64,000 bases of DNA from Duganella sp. Root336D2 (GTDB lineage Bacteria; Pseudomonadota; Gammaproteobacteria; Burkholderiales; Burkholderiaceae_D). Below the pieces are notes generated by a model. That model was not told the DNA's origin, did not search any database, and saw only the letters and a list, made by a program, of their open reading frames with translations. The position numbers and the translations under genes are program-made. The stretch spans positions 262,978 to 326,977 of the forward strand of contig NZ_LMDB01000038.1 in NCBI RefSeq assembly GCF_001425005.1, written 5' to 3'. Positions 42,591-51,390 of this stretch are shown one piece after another; position 1 is the stretch's first letter; each line of letters begins with the position of its first letter.

Positions 42591-43205
42591 TCAGAAAACC
42601 ACGTTGAACTTCCCTTTGTATTGAGGGTCGCTAGCTAGCGATTTGCGCACGGCGGAGTTGATGATCATTTGGGTGAAGCCCTCCGGCGTGAACTGGAGGC
42701 CGCTTTTCGCTTCGCCGGGGCTGACGTACATCACCACCTCGGCTGCCTTCGAAAAAGGCTCCACATCGAAGTTGGCGTAACCCTTCTCTATCTTGAAGCC
42801 GTCATTAGCTTCGTAGCTGAAGTTGCAGACCGTCCGCCCGTTGGCGGTGCGTACGCCCTTGGTGGCGGCGTCGGTGAAGCGGTACGAGAGCTTCTTGCTG
42901 ATCGATTCCGGCAGGACGTAGGTGTCGAGCTTGACGATGGGGCGGCCCCACATCGGATCGACCATATTCCCGAATTCATCCAGGCTTACGTTCTTCATCG
43001 CGCGCGGGCCGACGGCGGTCAGGTAGCTAGCCAGCGCCTTGTTAATGGCGGGGATATAGGCGCTGCAGGTGGGGGCGGCAAACGCTGGGCCCGAGAGCGA
43101 CGCGAACAGGATGCTGGCGGCGGCGATACTGATTTTCTGAATGGGGGTGGCTGCGCGACGATACTGCTTGCCTGACCAGGTTGGTTTGGCCGTGGTGTTC
43201 ATCAT
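42591..43205 (-). CDS. Exported hypothetical protein, 204 aa
   Basis: The N-terminal region is long and polar, then hydrophobic (ISIAAASILFASLSGPAFA) with an A-x-A cleavage site about residue 43, so the protein is exported to the periplasm. Mature residues include CSAYIPAINKALASYL and VCNFSYEANDGFKIE; two Cys could form a disulfide. The family is unrecognised. Its transcript is isolated by terminators on both sides (43238-43272 and 42536-42569). A plasmid or island surface role is possible; no further claim is made. Confidence 0.7.
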   Translation of the reverse strand: MMNTTAKPTWSGKQYRRAATPIQKISIAAASILFASLSGPAFAAPTCSAYIPAINKALASYLTAVGPRAMKNVSLDEFGNMVDPMWGRPIVKLDTYVLPESISKKLSYRFTDAATKGVRTANGRTVCNFSYEANDGFKIEKGYANFDVEPFSKAAEVVMYVSPGEAKSGLQFTPEGFTQMIINSAVRKSLASDPQYKGKFNVVF

Positions 43206-43237
43206 TGATGGAGTGCCTTTTCTGTGTAGTCATAAAG

Positions 43238-43272
43238 AAAAAGCCCAAGACCTTGTAGGGGCTTGGGCTTTG
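43238..43272 (-). terminator. Terminator after peptide copy 2
   Basis: The stem AAAGCCCAAG/CTTGGGCTTT has a 12-base loop. The minus strand continues CTTTTTC-like into a T-rich tail. It ends the transcript of the 38-aa frame before the exported-protein gene. Confidence 0.8.
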
Positions 43273-43342
43273 GTTGGAATCAACCATCAGAATGATATAT
43301 GCGAGAAATGGGCGGCGATTCGGGGGCGCTCCGGCGGAGGGG

Positions 43343-43459
43343 TTATCTCTTGTTCCATTTCGCCCAATCCCCCGGAAACACGCCATCTCTAGGGTTGCTT
43401 GGTGTGGGCGTAGGCGATGGCCTTGGTGTTGGATTGGTGGAGCCTTGCTGCTTCGTCAT
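43343..43459 (-). CDS. 38-aa Pro/Thr-rich peptide, copy 2
   Basis: The frame starts MTKQQGSTNP, passes a PTPRPSPTPTP stretch and ends NPRDGVFPGDWAKWNKR. It is homologous to the frame at 31538-31651. Strong conservation of NPRDGVFP-x-DW with changes elsewhere suggests a real peptide. It has its own downstream terminator but no recognisable ribosome site. The function is unknown. Confidence 0.5.
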   Translation of the reverse strand: MTKQQGSTNPTPRPSPTPTPSNPRDGVFPGDWAKWNKR

Positions 43460-43603
43460 GGGTGGTCTTAGGTAAGAGAGGACGGTCTATATCCGCTGTG
43501 TGTTGAGTGAACAAATTGTGGCCGAAACTAAATGTTGAACGGGCTTGACGATGGACGAACAAATGAGCATGTACGCTGCTGAGATCGACTTCTATGCCTC
43601 GCT

Positions 43604-44752
43604 CTAGTCTGCAACCTTTTTGTAGTTCTTTAGAAGTAGGCGTCTGATTTCTCTCCCTGTTGCAGGTACCGTCTCAATGTGCTCCTCGCACGTAAATTCA
43701 TAAACTGCGTTTGTGATGATCATCCCGCTGAGGCTAATTGGGCTGCCCGGCAGAATCTCTCCAGAATAGGATTCTTGGTCTTCTTCACTTATGATCTTCC
43801 AGCTTCCCGCTTTATGCGCAGCGAGATCGACTCGGCCGCGCAGGATAACTTCTTGAACTGTCAGATCAGTACGTAGGCGGCACATTTCGAAGAGTTGCCT
43901 GATGTTATCTAGTTCAAGTCGTGACCCATATGCAGAACTCATAGATGGGGTTGCCCATTCCATGTGAATTCCGGCAGCGTGTTCTGATAGGAAACCTAAT
44001 AGTTTGATCAATGAGGAAGCTGTATGCCCCTTTACTGCTTGCAGATACTCAATCGCTTTTGCCGGGTTATCCGCTAATGCTAGGAACTTTTGTACCTCAG
44101 CCATAGCAATAGTGAAGACCGGGCTTTCTCCGGTTATATCGCTGGGATAAGCGCTGCGAAACTTAATCTTGAAAGATCCTTGAGCGAAGCCAAAAACATC
44201 TGCGGCGAACGAGTCGTCATCACGCTTCAGCGGGCGTTTCGCGGTGCGCGCTACCGAGCGTGACAGATTTCTTACGATTGCTTGGAAGAGGAACAGAAAA
44301 CCTCCCAAAGTCGCTGACCGAATCCTAGCGGACTGAGCCGCTTCGGGCACGTCCAGTGACACGAAGGAGACCGTAGTATTTAGCTCGGCAGCAGCTTGCG
44401 CAACTTCGTCGAATTCGTTAAAGACCAGCCCCTCCCCAGGCAATGAGTTGGCTGGAAATATGGCGTATTCAGCTTGTTTGGCCGCCAGCGTGCGGTCATC
44501 ACCGGTAGAAAAGTGAGCTAAGTAGAATTCGGATAATTCAGGGGCTTCGAATACTGAGCGGAGGTCAAGTTTTCCGCTAGTGAGCATATCGGCGCGGGCG
44601 GCAGAAATTGCTACACATGAATAGATAGGACCACTGTCTGTGTCGTCGTTCCCGATCATACAAACGTACCGGCACCCTATTTGGTCCCTTGCAAGAAAGA
44701 CTTGGGGAACGTCATAGAATAGTAAAACGAGGTCTTGGGTGAGTATTTTCAT
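43604..44752 (-). CDS. DUF6575-like hypothetical protein, about 382 aa
   Basis: The start MKILTQDLVLLFYDVPQVFLARDQIGCRYVCM resembles DUF6575 proteins as I recall them (family name from memory, not verified). The protein is soluble with a helical centre (SVARTAKRPLKRDDDSF) and a beta-rich C-terminus. The ATG at 44752 lies 7 bp after the stop of the upstream 117-aa gene, so the two are an operon. A longer frame to 44797 would overlap that gene. Placement at the island edge next to the tRNA suits accessory or defence functions, but nothing proves this. Confidence 0.6.
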   Translation of the reverse strand: MKILTQDLVLLFYDVPQVFLARDQIGCRYVCMIGNDDTDSGPIYSCVAISAARADMLTSGKLDLRSVFEAPELSEFYLAHFSTGDDRTLAAKQAEYAIFPANSLPGEGLVFNEFDEVAQAAAELNTTVSFVSLDVPEAAQSARIRSATLGGFLFLFQAIVRNLSRSVARTAKRPLKRDDDSFAADVFGFAQGSFKIKFRSAYPSDITGESPVFTIAMAEVQKFLALADNPAKAIEYLQAVKGHTASSLIKLLGFLSEHAAGIHMEWATPSMSSAYGSRLELDNIRQLFEMCRLRTDLTVQEVILRGRVDLAAHKAGSWKIISEEDQESYSGEILPGSPISLSGMIITNAVYEFTCEEHIETVPATGREIRRLLLKNYKKVAD

Positions 44753-44759
44753 TGTCAAC

Positions 44760-45113
44760 CTATACCACGTTCTGCAAAACTGGATAGCTCGTTGCACGCC
44801 ACCAAGAGAAGTGGTTAGGTGCTCCGTTTTTCTCGATCTTTCCTGCGGTTGGATCTAGCTTTATGGCGGTTATGACCTTGTGACGATGCCGCTCGAGCAG
44901 GAGCAATTTTTGCGCGGCTGGTAACGTGTCAAACACCGAAACTGCCATTGCTCGACACTCAGTAGTATTGTATTTTTGAGTGGGATTCAGTTTGCGGTGC
45001 GACCAAAAATCCTCACATGTAACGTCAGAAGACTCAGTCACTCGGTAGTAGATGCCGTCTGGAGCAATTGCATCGCCAGGAGGGCATTGGTCGGGTAGAG
45101 GTTCAAACCACAT
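44760..45113 (-). CDS. Hypothetical protein, 117 aa, upstream partner of DUF6575-like gene
   Basis: Unrecognised. Starting at the ATG at 45113, the protein reads MWFEPLPDQCPPGDAIAPDG and ends with FSWWRATSYPVLQNVV. It is soluble, with three Cys. A TTG at 45143 is rejected. It is the promoter-proximal gene of the pair with the DUF6575-like gene and lies 170 bp from the terminator beside the tRNA. Confidence 0.55.
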   Translation of the reverse strand: MWFEPLPDQCPPGDAIAPDGIYYRVTESSDVTCEDFWSHRKLNPTQKYNTTECRAMAVSVFDTLPAAQKLLLLERHRHKVITAIKLDPTAGKIEKNGAPNHFSWWRATSYPVLQNVV

Positions 45114-45284
45114 GATAAGGATATGGGATACAAATCTTATCAAGATAATACCGCGATATTGCCAATGCGCAATGAAGAAAATTGATGAACTCTTACTTGT
45201 CGCGCAATTTTGTCGCGTAGCTGTCTCAGGTCAAGGGCGAGAACCGCGAATAGACCGGACACAAGGACTACTAAACCGCAAATG

Positions 45285-45314
45285 AAAACGCCGATCTGCA
45301 TGGATCGGCGTTTT
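45285..45314. terminator. Terminator after tRNA-Phe (island side)
   Basis: A 12-bp stem (AAAACGCCGATC and its complement) with the loop TGCATG can end transcripts in both directions. It lies just outside the 3' end of the intact tRNA. Confidence 0.85.
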
Positions 45315-45315
45315 C

Positions 45316-45372
45316 ACTTTTTATTCTTGGTGGCCCGGGGCGGAATCGAACCACCGACACAAGGATTTTCAA
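45316..45372. repeat. attR: 57-bp direct repeat within tRNA-Phe
   Basis: The repeat is identical to 31130-31186. It covers the 3' half of the intact tRNA plus 12 bp beyond its CCA end. Confidence 0.88.
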
Positions 45373-45403
45373 TCCTCTGCTCTACCAACTGAGCTACCAG
45401 GCC
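45328..45403 (-). tRNA. tRNA-Phe (anticodon GAA)
   Basis: 76 nt including an encoded CCA. The acceptor GGCCTGG pairs with CCGGGCC (one G-U). The D loop has AGCTCAGTTGGTAGAGC, the anticodon loop is TTGAAAA with GAA, and the T arm has GGTTCGATTCC. It is the integration target of the island; its 3' half is now supplied by the island junction. Confidence 0.96.
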
Positions 45404-45413
45404 AAGGCGCGCA

Positions 45414-45443
45414 ATTATAGCAGAGGGTTTTTCCTTTTGCCAA
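45414..45443 (-). promoter_or_regulatory. Sigma-70 promoter of tRNA-Phe
   Basis: On the minus strand TTGGCA and TATAAT are separated by 18 bp, and the -10 ends 11 bp before the mature tRNA start. A GC-rich discriminator (TGCGCGCC) follows, as is common for stable RNA promoters. Confidence 0.75.
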
Positions 45444-45479
45444 GGGCCGGCGGCGCAAATCAGGATCTTGCCAATTCGT

Positions 45480-47252
45480 CTACTGCGCGATCTGGTACAC
45501 GGACACTTCGCCCTCTTGGCGTACCAGCGTAAAGAATTGCTCGAATCCTGGCCGGGAATTGATTCCTGTCCAGCGGCCGCTATGGATCAACAGGCTGGCG
45601 TAACCGGCCTGGTGCAAGGCCTTGGCCAGGTCGGCTGGAGCCAGGCCGGCCAAATCGCGATAACGTCCTGGCCCGAAGTGATCGCCTCCGGTACGCAGCG
45701 GAGCATAGTACAGCGCGTCTTCCAGGCCAAACTGGTAGGTGCGGCCCATGGGGTGCTCTCGCAAATAGGCCAGCACAGGATAACCCGTGATTTCCCGCTG
45801 CAATATCGCTTCGCGCGCGCTGGCAGTCGGCGCCACGAGTTTCCAGCCCTTGTACGCATTTTTGAGCGCAACCGGTACAACGATCAGCAGCGCCAAGGCG
45901 ACGCAGGCCATCTCCGCCTTGTTCTGCCCGCTGGCCGCGCGCCTGCGAGCGATCAGGTTCCATGCTGTGGTCAATGCCCAATGCCAGACGGCTGCTGCCA
46001 ACAGTGCCAGCACCGGATAGAACGGCATCAGGTAGCGCGGGTAGCGCGAGGTTAGCAACCAGACTCCCAGTGCCGCGGCACACAGGATCATGGCGGCTCG
46101 CGCCCCCGGCAAGCGACGCACTTTGGGGATGAATGGTGCCAGCAGCGCCGGCCAGATAACCCAGCTTGGCCAGCCTGCATTGCGTTTGACGTCGTCGATC
46201 TGGAACTGGTAATCCCCCAGGTTCCAATCGCTAAAGCCGAACAGCTTGCCGCCGAGGGGATTGAAGGGGTCGCCCGTCAACACGTAATTTCTTACGTACC
46301 AATAAGCGCATGGCAGCAGCAGGCTGGCCGTGGCGATGAGCCAGGCGCGAGGCGAACGGGTTCGCATCAGCAAGGCAATCGCGAACAAGGGAAGAACTTG
46401 CAGCGCCTGGTATTTGATGCCAGCGGCAACGCCGATCAGGAAGGCTGCAACGGCCAGCAAGGCGTGCCGTTGTGGCTGCTGATGCCAGAAATGGAATACC
46501 AGGCAGCCCGCAAAGATAAACAGGGTGGCGCTGGTATCGACCATCGCATTGTCGTATTCATTCCGTGTCAGCGACAGAAAGATGATGACGGCCATGCCGG
46601 CAACGGTTTGGCCGGCATAGCGTTTGCCGACCCGATAAATCAGGAATGCAGTGAGCCAAGCAGTCAGCGCGCTAAGCAGGTGCGGCATCACATCGTCATA
46701 GGTAAGCATGGCCGCGCTGAAGAGCAGGTCTGCGTTGAAGGGGAACCATGGGTAGCGCAGCCACTCGTTAACGTTGAGTTTGCCCTCCAATGCCCATTGT
46801 TTGGCATGAGGCAGGTGGTAACTCACCTCATCCCAGGCCAGCGGTGGGCATAGCGGGGCGACGAGGGTCGGCAGCACCATCAAGGCGATCAACAACACCA
46901 TGCCGCGTGCGGGCCAGCCAGCCTGATGCCAGTGCCGGGCCAACGTCGGGCCAGTGCGCACCGGAAGCGCCCGCCATTCAAGCAGCCACAGGCCAAGACC
47001 GCCTGCGAGCAAGATCAACAACGGCAGCAGGCGCAACTGCCCTGCGATCGCCAGCCACTGGATGACACTCATATACAAGCCCATCCCCAGTGCCGCGGCG
47101 ACTCCATGCCATACCAGCGTGTCGCCGGCTTCGGCCAGGGAGGTTTTGGCCTCCAGGCGGCGCAGTACGGCCCATCCGATACCCCAGCAGGCGCACAGGA
47201 AGATCAATAAGGCGAAGTAATGAGTTGCCGCGTAGAGGATTTTGTCGATCAT
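45480..47252 (-). CDS. GT39/ArnT-like membrane glycosyltransferase
   Basis: The protein is about 590 aa with around 12 hydrophobic helices. The first periplasmic loop has PLAWDEVSYHLPHAKQW; the D-E pair is the GT-C catalytic acid position seen in ArnT and PMT families. YPWFPFNADLLFSAAM follows. A soluble C-terminal part ends in VRQEGEVSVYQIAQ. It would transfer a sugar from a polyprenyl-phosphate donor to a periplasmic acceptor, possibly using a donor made by the 10-28 kb cluster. The ATG at 47252 is chosen before the first helix; a TTG at 47306 has no better ribosome site. Confidence 0.8.
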   Translation of the reverse strand: MIDKILYAATHYFALLIFLCACWGIGWAVLRRLEAKTSLAEAGDTLVWHGVAAALGMGLYMSVIQWLAIAGQLRLLPLLILLAGGLGLWLLEWRALPVRTGPTLARHWHQAGWPARGMVLLIALMVLPTLVAPLCPPLAWDEVSYHLPHAKQWALEGKLNVNEWLRYPWFPFNADLLFSAAMLTYDDVMPHLLSALTAWLTAFLIYRVGKRYAGQTVAGMAVIIFLSLTRNEYDNAMVDTSATLFIFAGCLVFHFWHQQPQRHALLAVAAFLIGVAAGIKYQALQVLPLFAIALLMRTRSPRAWLIATASLLLPCAYWYVRNYVLTGDPFNPLGGKLFGFSDWNLGDYQFQIDDVKRNAGWPSWVIWPALLAPFIPKVRRLPGARAAMILCAAALGVWLLTSRYPRYLMPFYPVLALLAAAVWHWALTTAWNLIARRRAASGQNKAEMACVALALLIVVPVALKNAYKGWKLVAPTASAREAILQREITGYPVLAYLREHPMGRTYQFGLEDALYYAPLRTGGDHFGPGRYRDLAGLAPADLAKALHQAGYASLLIHSGRWTGINSRPGFEQFFTLVRQEGEVSVYQIAQ

Positions 47253-47526
47253 GAAGGGGATCGCGCCGTATTTGTGGGAGGGGGGCGGCGCTTGAAAAAT
47301 TGTCAAATGGGATTATTGGCCATGCGGACTTGGAGCGTCAAGGTGATTGCAGGACGTCAGATTGTTATCATGATTGAAACTGATTTCGATCCCGGCCAGC
47401 TTGCGTTCGGTCTTTCGGGCTGGAAGTCTTCTTAAGTAATGCAGCCACGCTTCACAATGGTATGAGAAACGCTTCGTTCCTTGACGTAAGGGTTGCTGCA
47501 TATGACGCGGCGCAGGAGGAAATCAT
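47253..47526. other. Divergent intergenic region, no gene seen
   Basis: About 270 bp lie between the glycosyltransferase and the sulfatase pseudogene. The only clear signal is AGGAGG just upstream of 47527. Short frames here have no support. Confidence 0.55.
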
Positions 47527-48425
47527 ATGAGCACCGTCAACAGCAAGCGCCGCGCCGTAGTGGGCGGCGTATCCACGCTGGCACTGACGCCCGCTGCAGC
47601 GCTGGGCGCCACCGGCAACGTCGCAGCCAAGCCGAATATTCTGTTCATCCTCGCCGACGACCAATTACGGCGGCACCATCGACTACTTTACGCACAAGCC
47701 GGGCGCCGGCCGAACGTCAAGGACGACCTGTACGAAGGCAAGGTTCCGGTCAGCCAGGCCGGCTACTACATCGACTTGCCGGGCGACCGCGCCGCCAATT
47801 TCATCGACAAGCAAGACCGCAGCAAGCCTTTCTTCCCGTCGCTGCGTTACATCGCGCCACACTGGCCGTGGGAGGGGCCAAAGGACGACGAAGTATCGCG
47901 CTCTGTCGGCGGCATATTCCACTACGACGGCGGCATCTGGAAACCTACGGACGCATAGTGGAGGCTCTGGATGCGTCGATCGGGCGCGTGCCGGGACTGA
48001 TGCGCTGGCCGGCCCGCATCAAGCCCGGGCAGACCAGCCAGCAGGTGGTGATCAGCATGGACTGGCTGCCTACGCTGCTGGCGGCAACTGGCACCGCGGC
48101 GGATCCGGCCTATCCGCCGGATGGCGCCAACCTGCTGCCGGTGCTGCTGGGCGAGCAGGGCGTGCAGCAGCGCAGCCTGTACTGGCGCTACAAGGCCAAT
48201 GCCCAGTGCGTCTTGTGCGACGGCGACTGGAAGTACCTGAAAATTCGCAATCAGGAATTCCTGTTCAACCTGGCCGAGCGCGAGCCGGAACGCTTGGCTG
48301 TGCTGCGCGCGCAGTGGGAGCGTTGGGATGCTGGAATGCTGCCTATCAGTGCCGATGTGCGTACCCACGGCGTTGGCGGCCGCGTGCAGGCCGACAAGTA
48401 CAGCCCCGAAGCCAACGAAAGCTAA
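47527..48425 (+). pseudogene. Arylsulfatase remnant with internal deletions and frameshifts
   Basis: A good ribosome site precedes ATG, a Tat-like signal (SKRRAVVGGVSTLALTPAAALG) and AKPNILFILADDQ, the sulfatase metal-binding start. The frame then jumps: GGTIDYFTHK appears in another frame, NVKDDLYEGKVPVSQAGYY in the first, and YGRIVEALDASIGRV then PGLMRWPARIKPG onward in a third. The catalytic C/S-x-P-x-R segment and the DNGG segment are missing, so at least two deletions occurred. The enzyme cannot be active. The remaining C-terminal part aligns well with the sulfatase end. Confidence 0.85.
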
Positions 48426-49393
48426 GGAGCGCGCTGACGTGATTTCAGTGTGGTGCCGTCGGCGTCGAACAGCAGCACGTGCTCGCCCATGCGCGGGCGG
48501 CCGTCGGGGCCCGGTGCCAAGTGGCTCGCCGGCGCGGACTGGTACAGCCAGACTTCGCGCCCGCTGTCGAAGCGCCGGCTGAGCTGGGGCGGGCCGAGTG
48601 CTGCCAGTGCCGCGTTGCGGTCGCGTGGCGCGGCTGGACTGGCGGGCGGCGGGTCGTCCATGTATTCAAAGCGCAGCAGGGTATCGTCCGGCCAGGAGCG
48701 GTCCCAGACTGGGGCCAGGTAGCTGCGCTCAAGCAGTACCTGGCAGTCGCAGTACGGCATTTCAGCCGCCGGCGGATTGCCTGCGTACAGTGCGTGGAAG
48801 GGGAGGGTGGCGCGCCGTTCGCCTGCCTGCAGGGTGATGGCGAAGAGCGGCTTTTCCGTGAAGAACAAGTAGTTGCCGTGCGGGTCGCTGCATACCTTGT
48901 CCGGGCTGCGCAGGAATTCATCGAGCCAGGCAAACAGCTGGGCATTGTTCGAAACCAGCCCAGCCTCCATCCCGACCAGGCATTCCAGCCGCAGGTCGCC
49001 CAGGCGCCGCATGCCGTCCGGTACGCCCGGGCTGCGCACCTCGGCGCGCCAGGTCATCGACAAGGTTTTGCGGTTGGCCAGCACGGCGGCATCTTCGCGC
49101 CATAGCAGCTCCTGGTAGTCCAGCGTGAAGCTGTTGTCGGCGCCGATCGGGACGTCCATGCTGCTGGTATCGCCCACCACCTTCAGCTTGATGCCCCGCA
49201 TCGCGGTACCCGGCTGGCGCGGCAGAAGGCGGAAGCGCAAGGTGGCCTGCGGTGCCAGCGCGTGCTCGCGCTTGAATCGCTCCATGCCTTGCAGCATCTT
49301 GCGGTAGGACTTGTCCACCGGCGAGCGGGTGCTGGGGACTTCTACCGTGGGGATCGACAAGGCCAATGCCAGCAACATAGTCGTTTTCCACAT
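48422..49393 (-). CDS. Exported hypothetical protein, about 323 aa
   Basis: Unrecognised. From the ATG at 49393 a Sec signal (MWKTTMLLALALSIPTVEV) is followed by a mature domain rich in beta strands (ATLRFRLLPRQPGTAMRGIKLKVVGD; FAITLQAGERRATLPF). CSDPHGNY and YCDCQ may give disulfides. Alternative starts at 49411 and 49378 are possible. It converges with the sulfatase remnant, overlapping by 4 bp, and diverges from the histidine kinase gene with about 70 bp for both promoters. Confidence 0.65.
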   Translation of the reverse strand: MWKTTMLLALALSIPTVEVPSTRSPVDKSYRKMLQGMERFKREHALAPQATLRFRLLPRQPGTAMRGIKLKVVGDTSSMDVPIGADNSFTLDYQELLWREDAAVLANRKTLSMTWRAEVRSPGVPDGMRRLGDLRLECLVGMEAGLVSNNAQLFAWLDEFLRSPDKVCSDPHGNYLFFTEKPLFAITLQAGERRATLPFHALYAGNPPAAEMPYCDCQVLLERSYLAPVWDRSWPDDTLLRFEYMDDPPPASPAAPRDRNAALAALGPPQLSRRFDSGREVWLYQSAPASHLAPGPDGRPRMGEHVLLFDADGTTLKSRQRAP

Positions 49394-49463
49394 AATTGCA
49401 GATTGTGGCATTCTCCTGAAATCCTCGCACAATCGATGCGCGCTGCAGTGCGCGCAGCTACTA

Positions 49464-51350
49464 ATGATCAACGAAGCCCCGACGCTTGAGAGTATGTCAA
49501 CCAGATATGAACTTCTGGTAGCCAGCATCAGCGACTATGCGATCTACATGATGGACCCCGAAGGCCGCATCAGCAGCTGGAATGCGGGTGCGCAGCGCTT
49601 TAACGGCTACAGCGAGAAGGAGATACTGGGCAGGCACTTTTCGCGCTTCCATACGCCGGAAGACCAGGAAGCCGGCCTGGCGAAACATGCCCTCGCCACC
49701 GCATTGCGCGAAGGCCGTTTTGAAAACGAGGGTTGGCGGGTGCGCAAGGATGGCTCGCTGTTCTGGGCCACCGTGGTGATCGATCCGATCTATACGCAGG
49801 AGGGCGATCACGTCGGCTTTGCCAATGTCACGCGCGACACCACGGAGCGCAAGCGCGTCATGGAAGCGTTGCGCGAGAGCGAGCAGCGTTTCCGCCTGCT
49901 GGTGCAGGGCGTGATCGATTATGCGATCTACATGCTCTCGCCGCAGGGCTTGATCACCAACTGGAACCTTGGCGCCGAACGCATCAAGGGCTATGCTCCG
50001 GAGGAGGTGCTTGGCACCCACTACCGCCAGTTCTTTACTGAAGAAGACAAGGCGGCTGGCGTGCCGGAGCGGGCGCTGGAAGTCGCGGCGCGCGAGGGCC
50101 GCTACGAAAGCGAAGGCTGGCGCGTGCGCAAGGACGGCACGCGTTTCTGGGCCCACGCCGTGGTCGACGCACTGTACGACGATGACGGCGATCTGCTCGG
50201 TTTTGCCAAGGTTACGCGAGACAACACCGAGCAGCGCCAGGCGCAGGAATCGCTGGAGCAGGCGCGCGCGGCCCTGTTCCAGGCGCAGAAGATGGAATCG
50301 ATCGGGCAGTTGACGGGCGGCGTGGCGCACGACTTCAACAATTTGCTGGCGGTGGTATCGAACGGCATCGACATCCTGCGCACGGCACCGCCGGAAGATA
50401 CCGGCGCGCGCGTGCTGGACAGCATGCGGCGCGCGGTCGACCGTGGTGCCGCACTGACGGCGCAACTGCTGGCCTTTGCGCGCCAGCAGCCATTGGCGCC
50501 CAGCGTGCAGCAGTTGAACGGCCTGGTGCTCGGTTTCGAAGGCGTGCTGCGGCGCGCTGCCGGCCCGCTGATGCGCTTCGAGATGGACCTCGATCCCAAG
50601 CTGCGCCAGGCCTCGATCGACGAAGCGCGCTTTGAAGCCGCCTTGCTCAACCTGGTGGTGAATGCGCGCGACGCCATGCCGGAAGGCGGTACGCTGGAAG
50701 TCACCACGCGCAACGTCAAGCTCGAGGCCAACCAGGCCGGTGCCCTGCCGGCTGGCGACTATGTGCGCGCGAGTGTTGCCGACACCGGCACCGGCATGAG
50801 CGAGGAGGTGCGCCAGCGTGCCTTCGAACCGTTCTATACCACCAAGGAAGTCGGCAAGGGCTCCGGCCTGGGCTTGAGCCAGGTGTACGGCTTTATCGTG
50901 CAATCCGGCGGCGCCGTGACGATCGATACCGAAGAAGGCAAAGGCACCACCATCAACCTCTTCCTGCCAGCCCTGGCGGAGTCGGCGCCGGAGGCGCCCG
51001 CGCCGCGCGCCGCGCGTGAGGAAAGGGTGTTGATCGTGGACGATGATCCGCTGGTAATGGAGTCGGCGCGCGAGCTGTTCCAGGCCATGGGCTACGTAAC
51101 CTTGCATGCCAACGATGCAGCGGCGGCCTTGCGCTGCCTGCAGCGCGATAGCGAGGTCGATGTCTTGTTCAGCGATGTGATGATGCCGAACGGAATGACG
51201 GGCCTTGAACTGGCGCGCGAGGTGCGCCAGCGCTACCCCCGCGTCAAGATCATCCTGGCGTCCGGATTCCCGCAATCCGAAGAGGAATTTGCCGTCGTGG
51301 GCAAGCCATATCGCCTGGCCGACCTGGCCCGCCAGCTGCGCACGGGCTGA
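49464..51350 (+). CDS. Hybrid sensor histidine kinase (PAS-PAS-HisKA-HATPase-REC)
   Basis: The protein is about 628 aa with no membrane helices, hence cytosolic. Two PAS domains (YAIYMMDPEGRISSWN and YAIYMLSPQGLITNWN, each with the PAS-associated VRKDG segment) precede a HisKA domain with phospho-His in GGVAHDFNNLL. The HATPase_c domain has NARDAMPEGG, DTGTGMSEE and KGSGLGLSQVYG. A receiver domain with phospho-Asp in LFSDVMMPNGMTG completes the phosphorelay. Highly similar PAS copies suggest internal duplication. The ATG at 49464 is chosen; 49494 is possible. No partner regulator lies next to it. Confidence 0.9.
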   Translation: MINEAPTLESMSTRYELLVASISDYAIYMMDPEGRISSWNAGAQRFNGYSEKEILGRHFSRFHTPEDQEAGLAKHALATALREGRFENEGWRVRKDGSLFWATVVIDPIYTQEGDHVGFANVTRDTTERKRVMEALRESEQRFRLLVQGVIDYAIYMLSPQGLITNWNLGAERIKGYAPEEVLGTHYRQFFTEEDKAAGVPERALEVAAREGRYESEGWRVRKDGTRFWAHAVVDALYDDDGDLLGFAKVTRDNTEQRQAQESLEQARAALFQAQKMESIGQLTGGVAHDFNNLLAVVSNGIDILRTAPPEDTGARVLDSMRRAVDRGAALTAQLLAFARQQPLAPSVQQLNGLVLGFEGVLRRAAGPLMRFEMDLDPKLRQASIDEARFEAALLNLVVNARDAMPEGGTLEVTTRNVKLEANQAGALPAGDYVRASVADTGTGMSEEVRQRAFEPFYTTKEVGKGSGLGLSQVYGFIVQSGGAVTIDTEEGKGTTINLFLPALAESAPEAPAPRAAREERVLIVDDDPLVMESARELFQAMGYVTLHANDAAAALRCLQRDSEVDVLFSDVMMPNGMTGLELAREVRQRYPRVKIILASGFPQSEEEFAVVGKPYRLADLARQLRTG

Positions 51351-51390
51351 GTTACACTCTACGACTTTGAAACAAGGCGTAGGGGAGACA

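Larger units (their letters stand above)
31130..45372. mobile_element. Genomic island integrated in tRNA-Phe
   Basis: About 14.2 kb are bounded by a perfect 57-bp direct repeat. The right copy is part of a complete tRNA-Phe gene; the left copy is only its 3' part. The island carries a tyrosine integrase (34661-35809), several hypothetical genes, a DUF3987 protein and repeat arrays, with fewer GC-rich codons than the flanks. No conjugation or virion genes were seen, so it is a small integrative element or satellite rather than a prophage. The integrase lies 3.5 kb from attL and 9.5 kb from attR; adjacency to an att site is more usual, so nested insertions are possible. Confidence 0.87.

Noticed and set aside
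43550..43606. Plus-strand 18-codon frame starting MDEQMS
   Set aside because: It is too short, without a ribosome site or a second copy to support it.
31130..45372. Prophage
   Set aside because: No capsid, portal, terminase, tail or lysis genes were seen, only an integrase and hypothetical genes.
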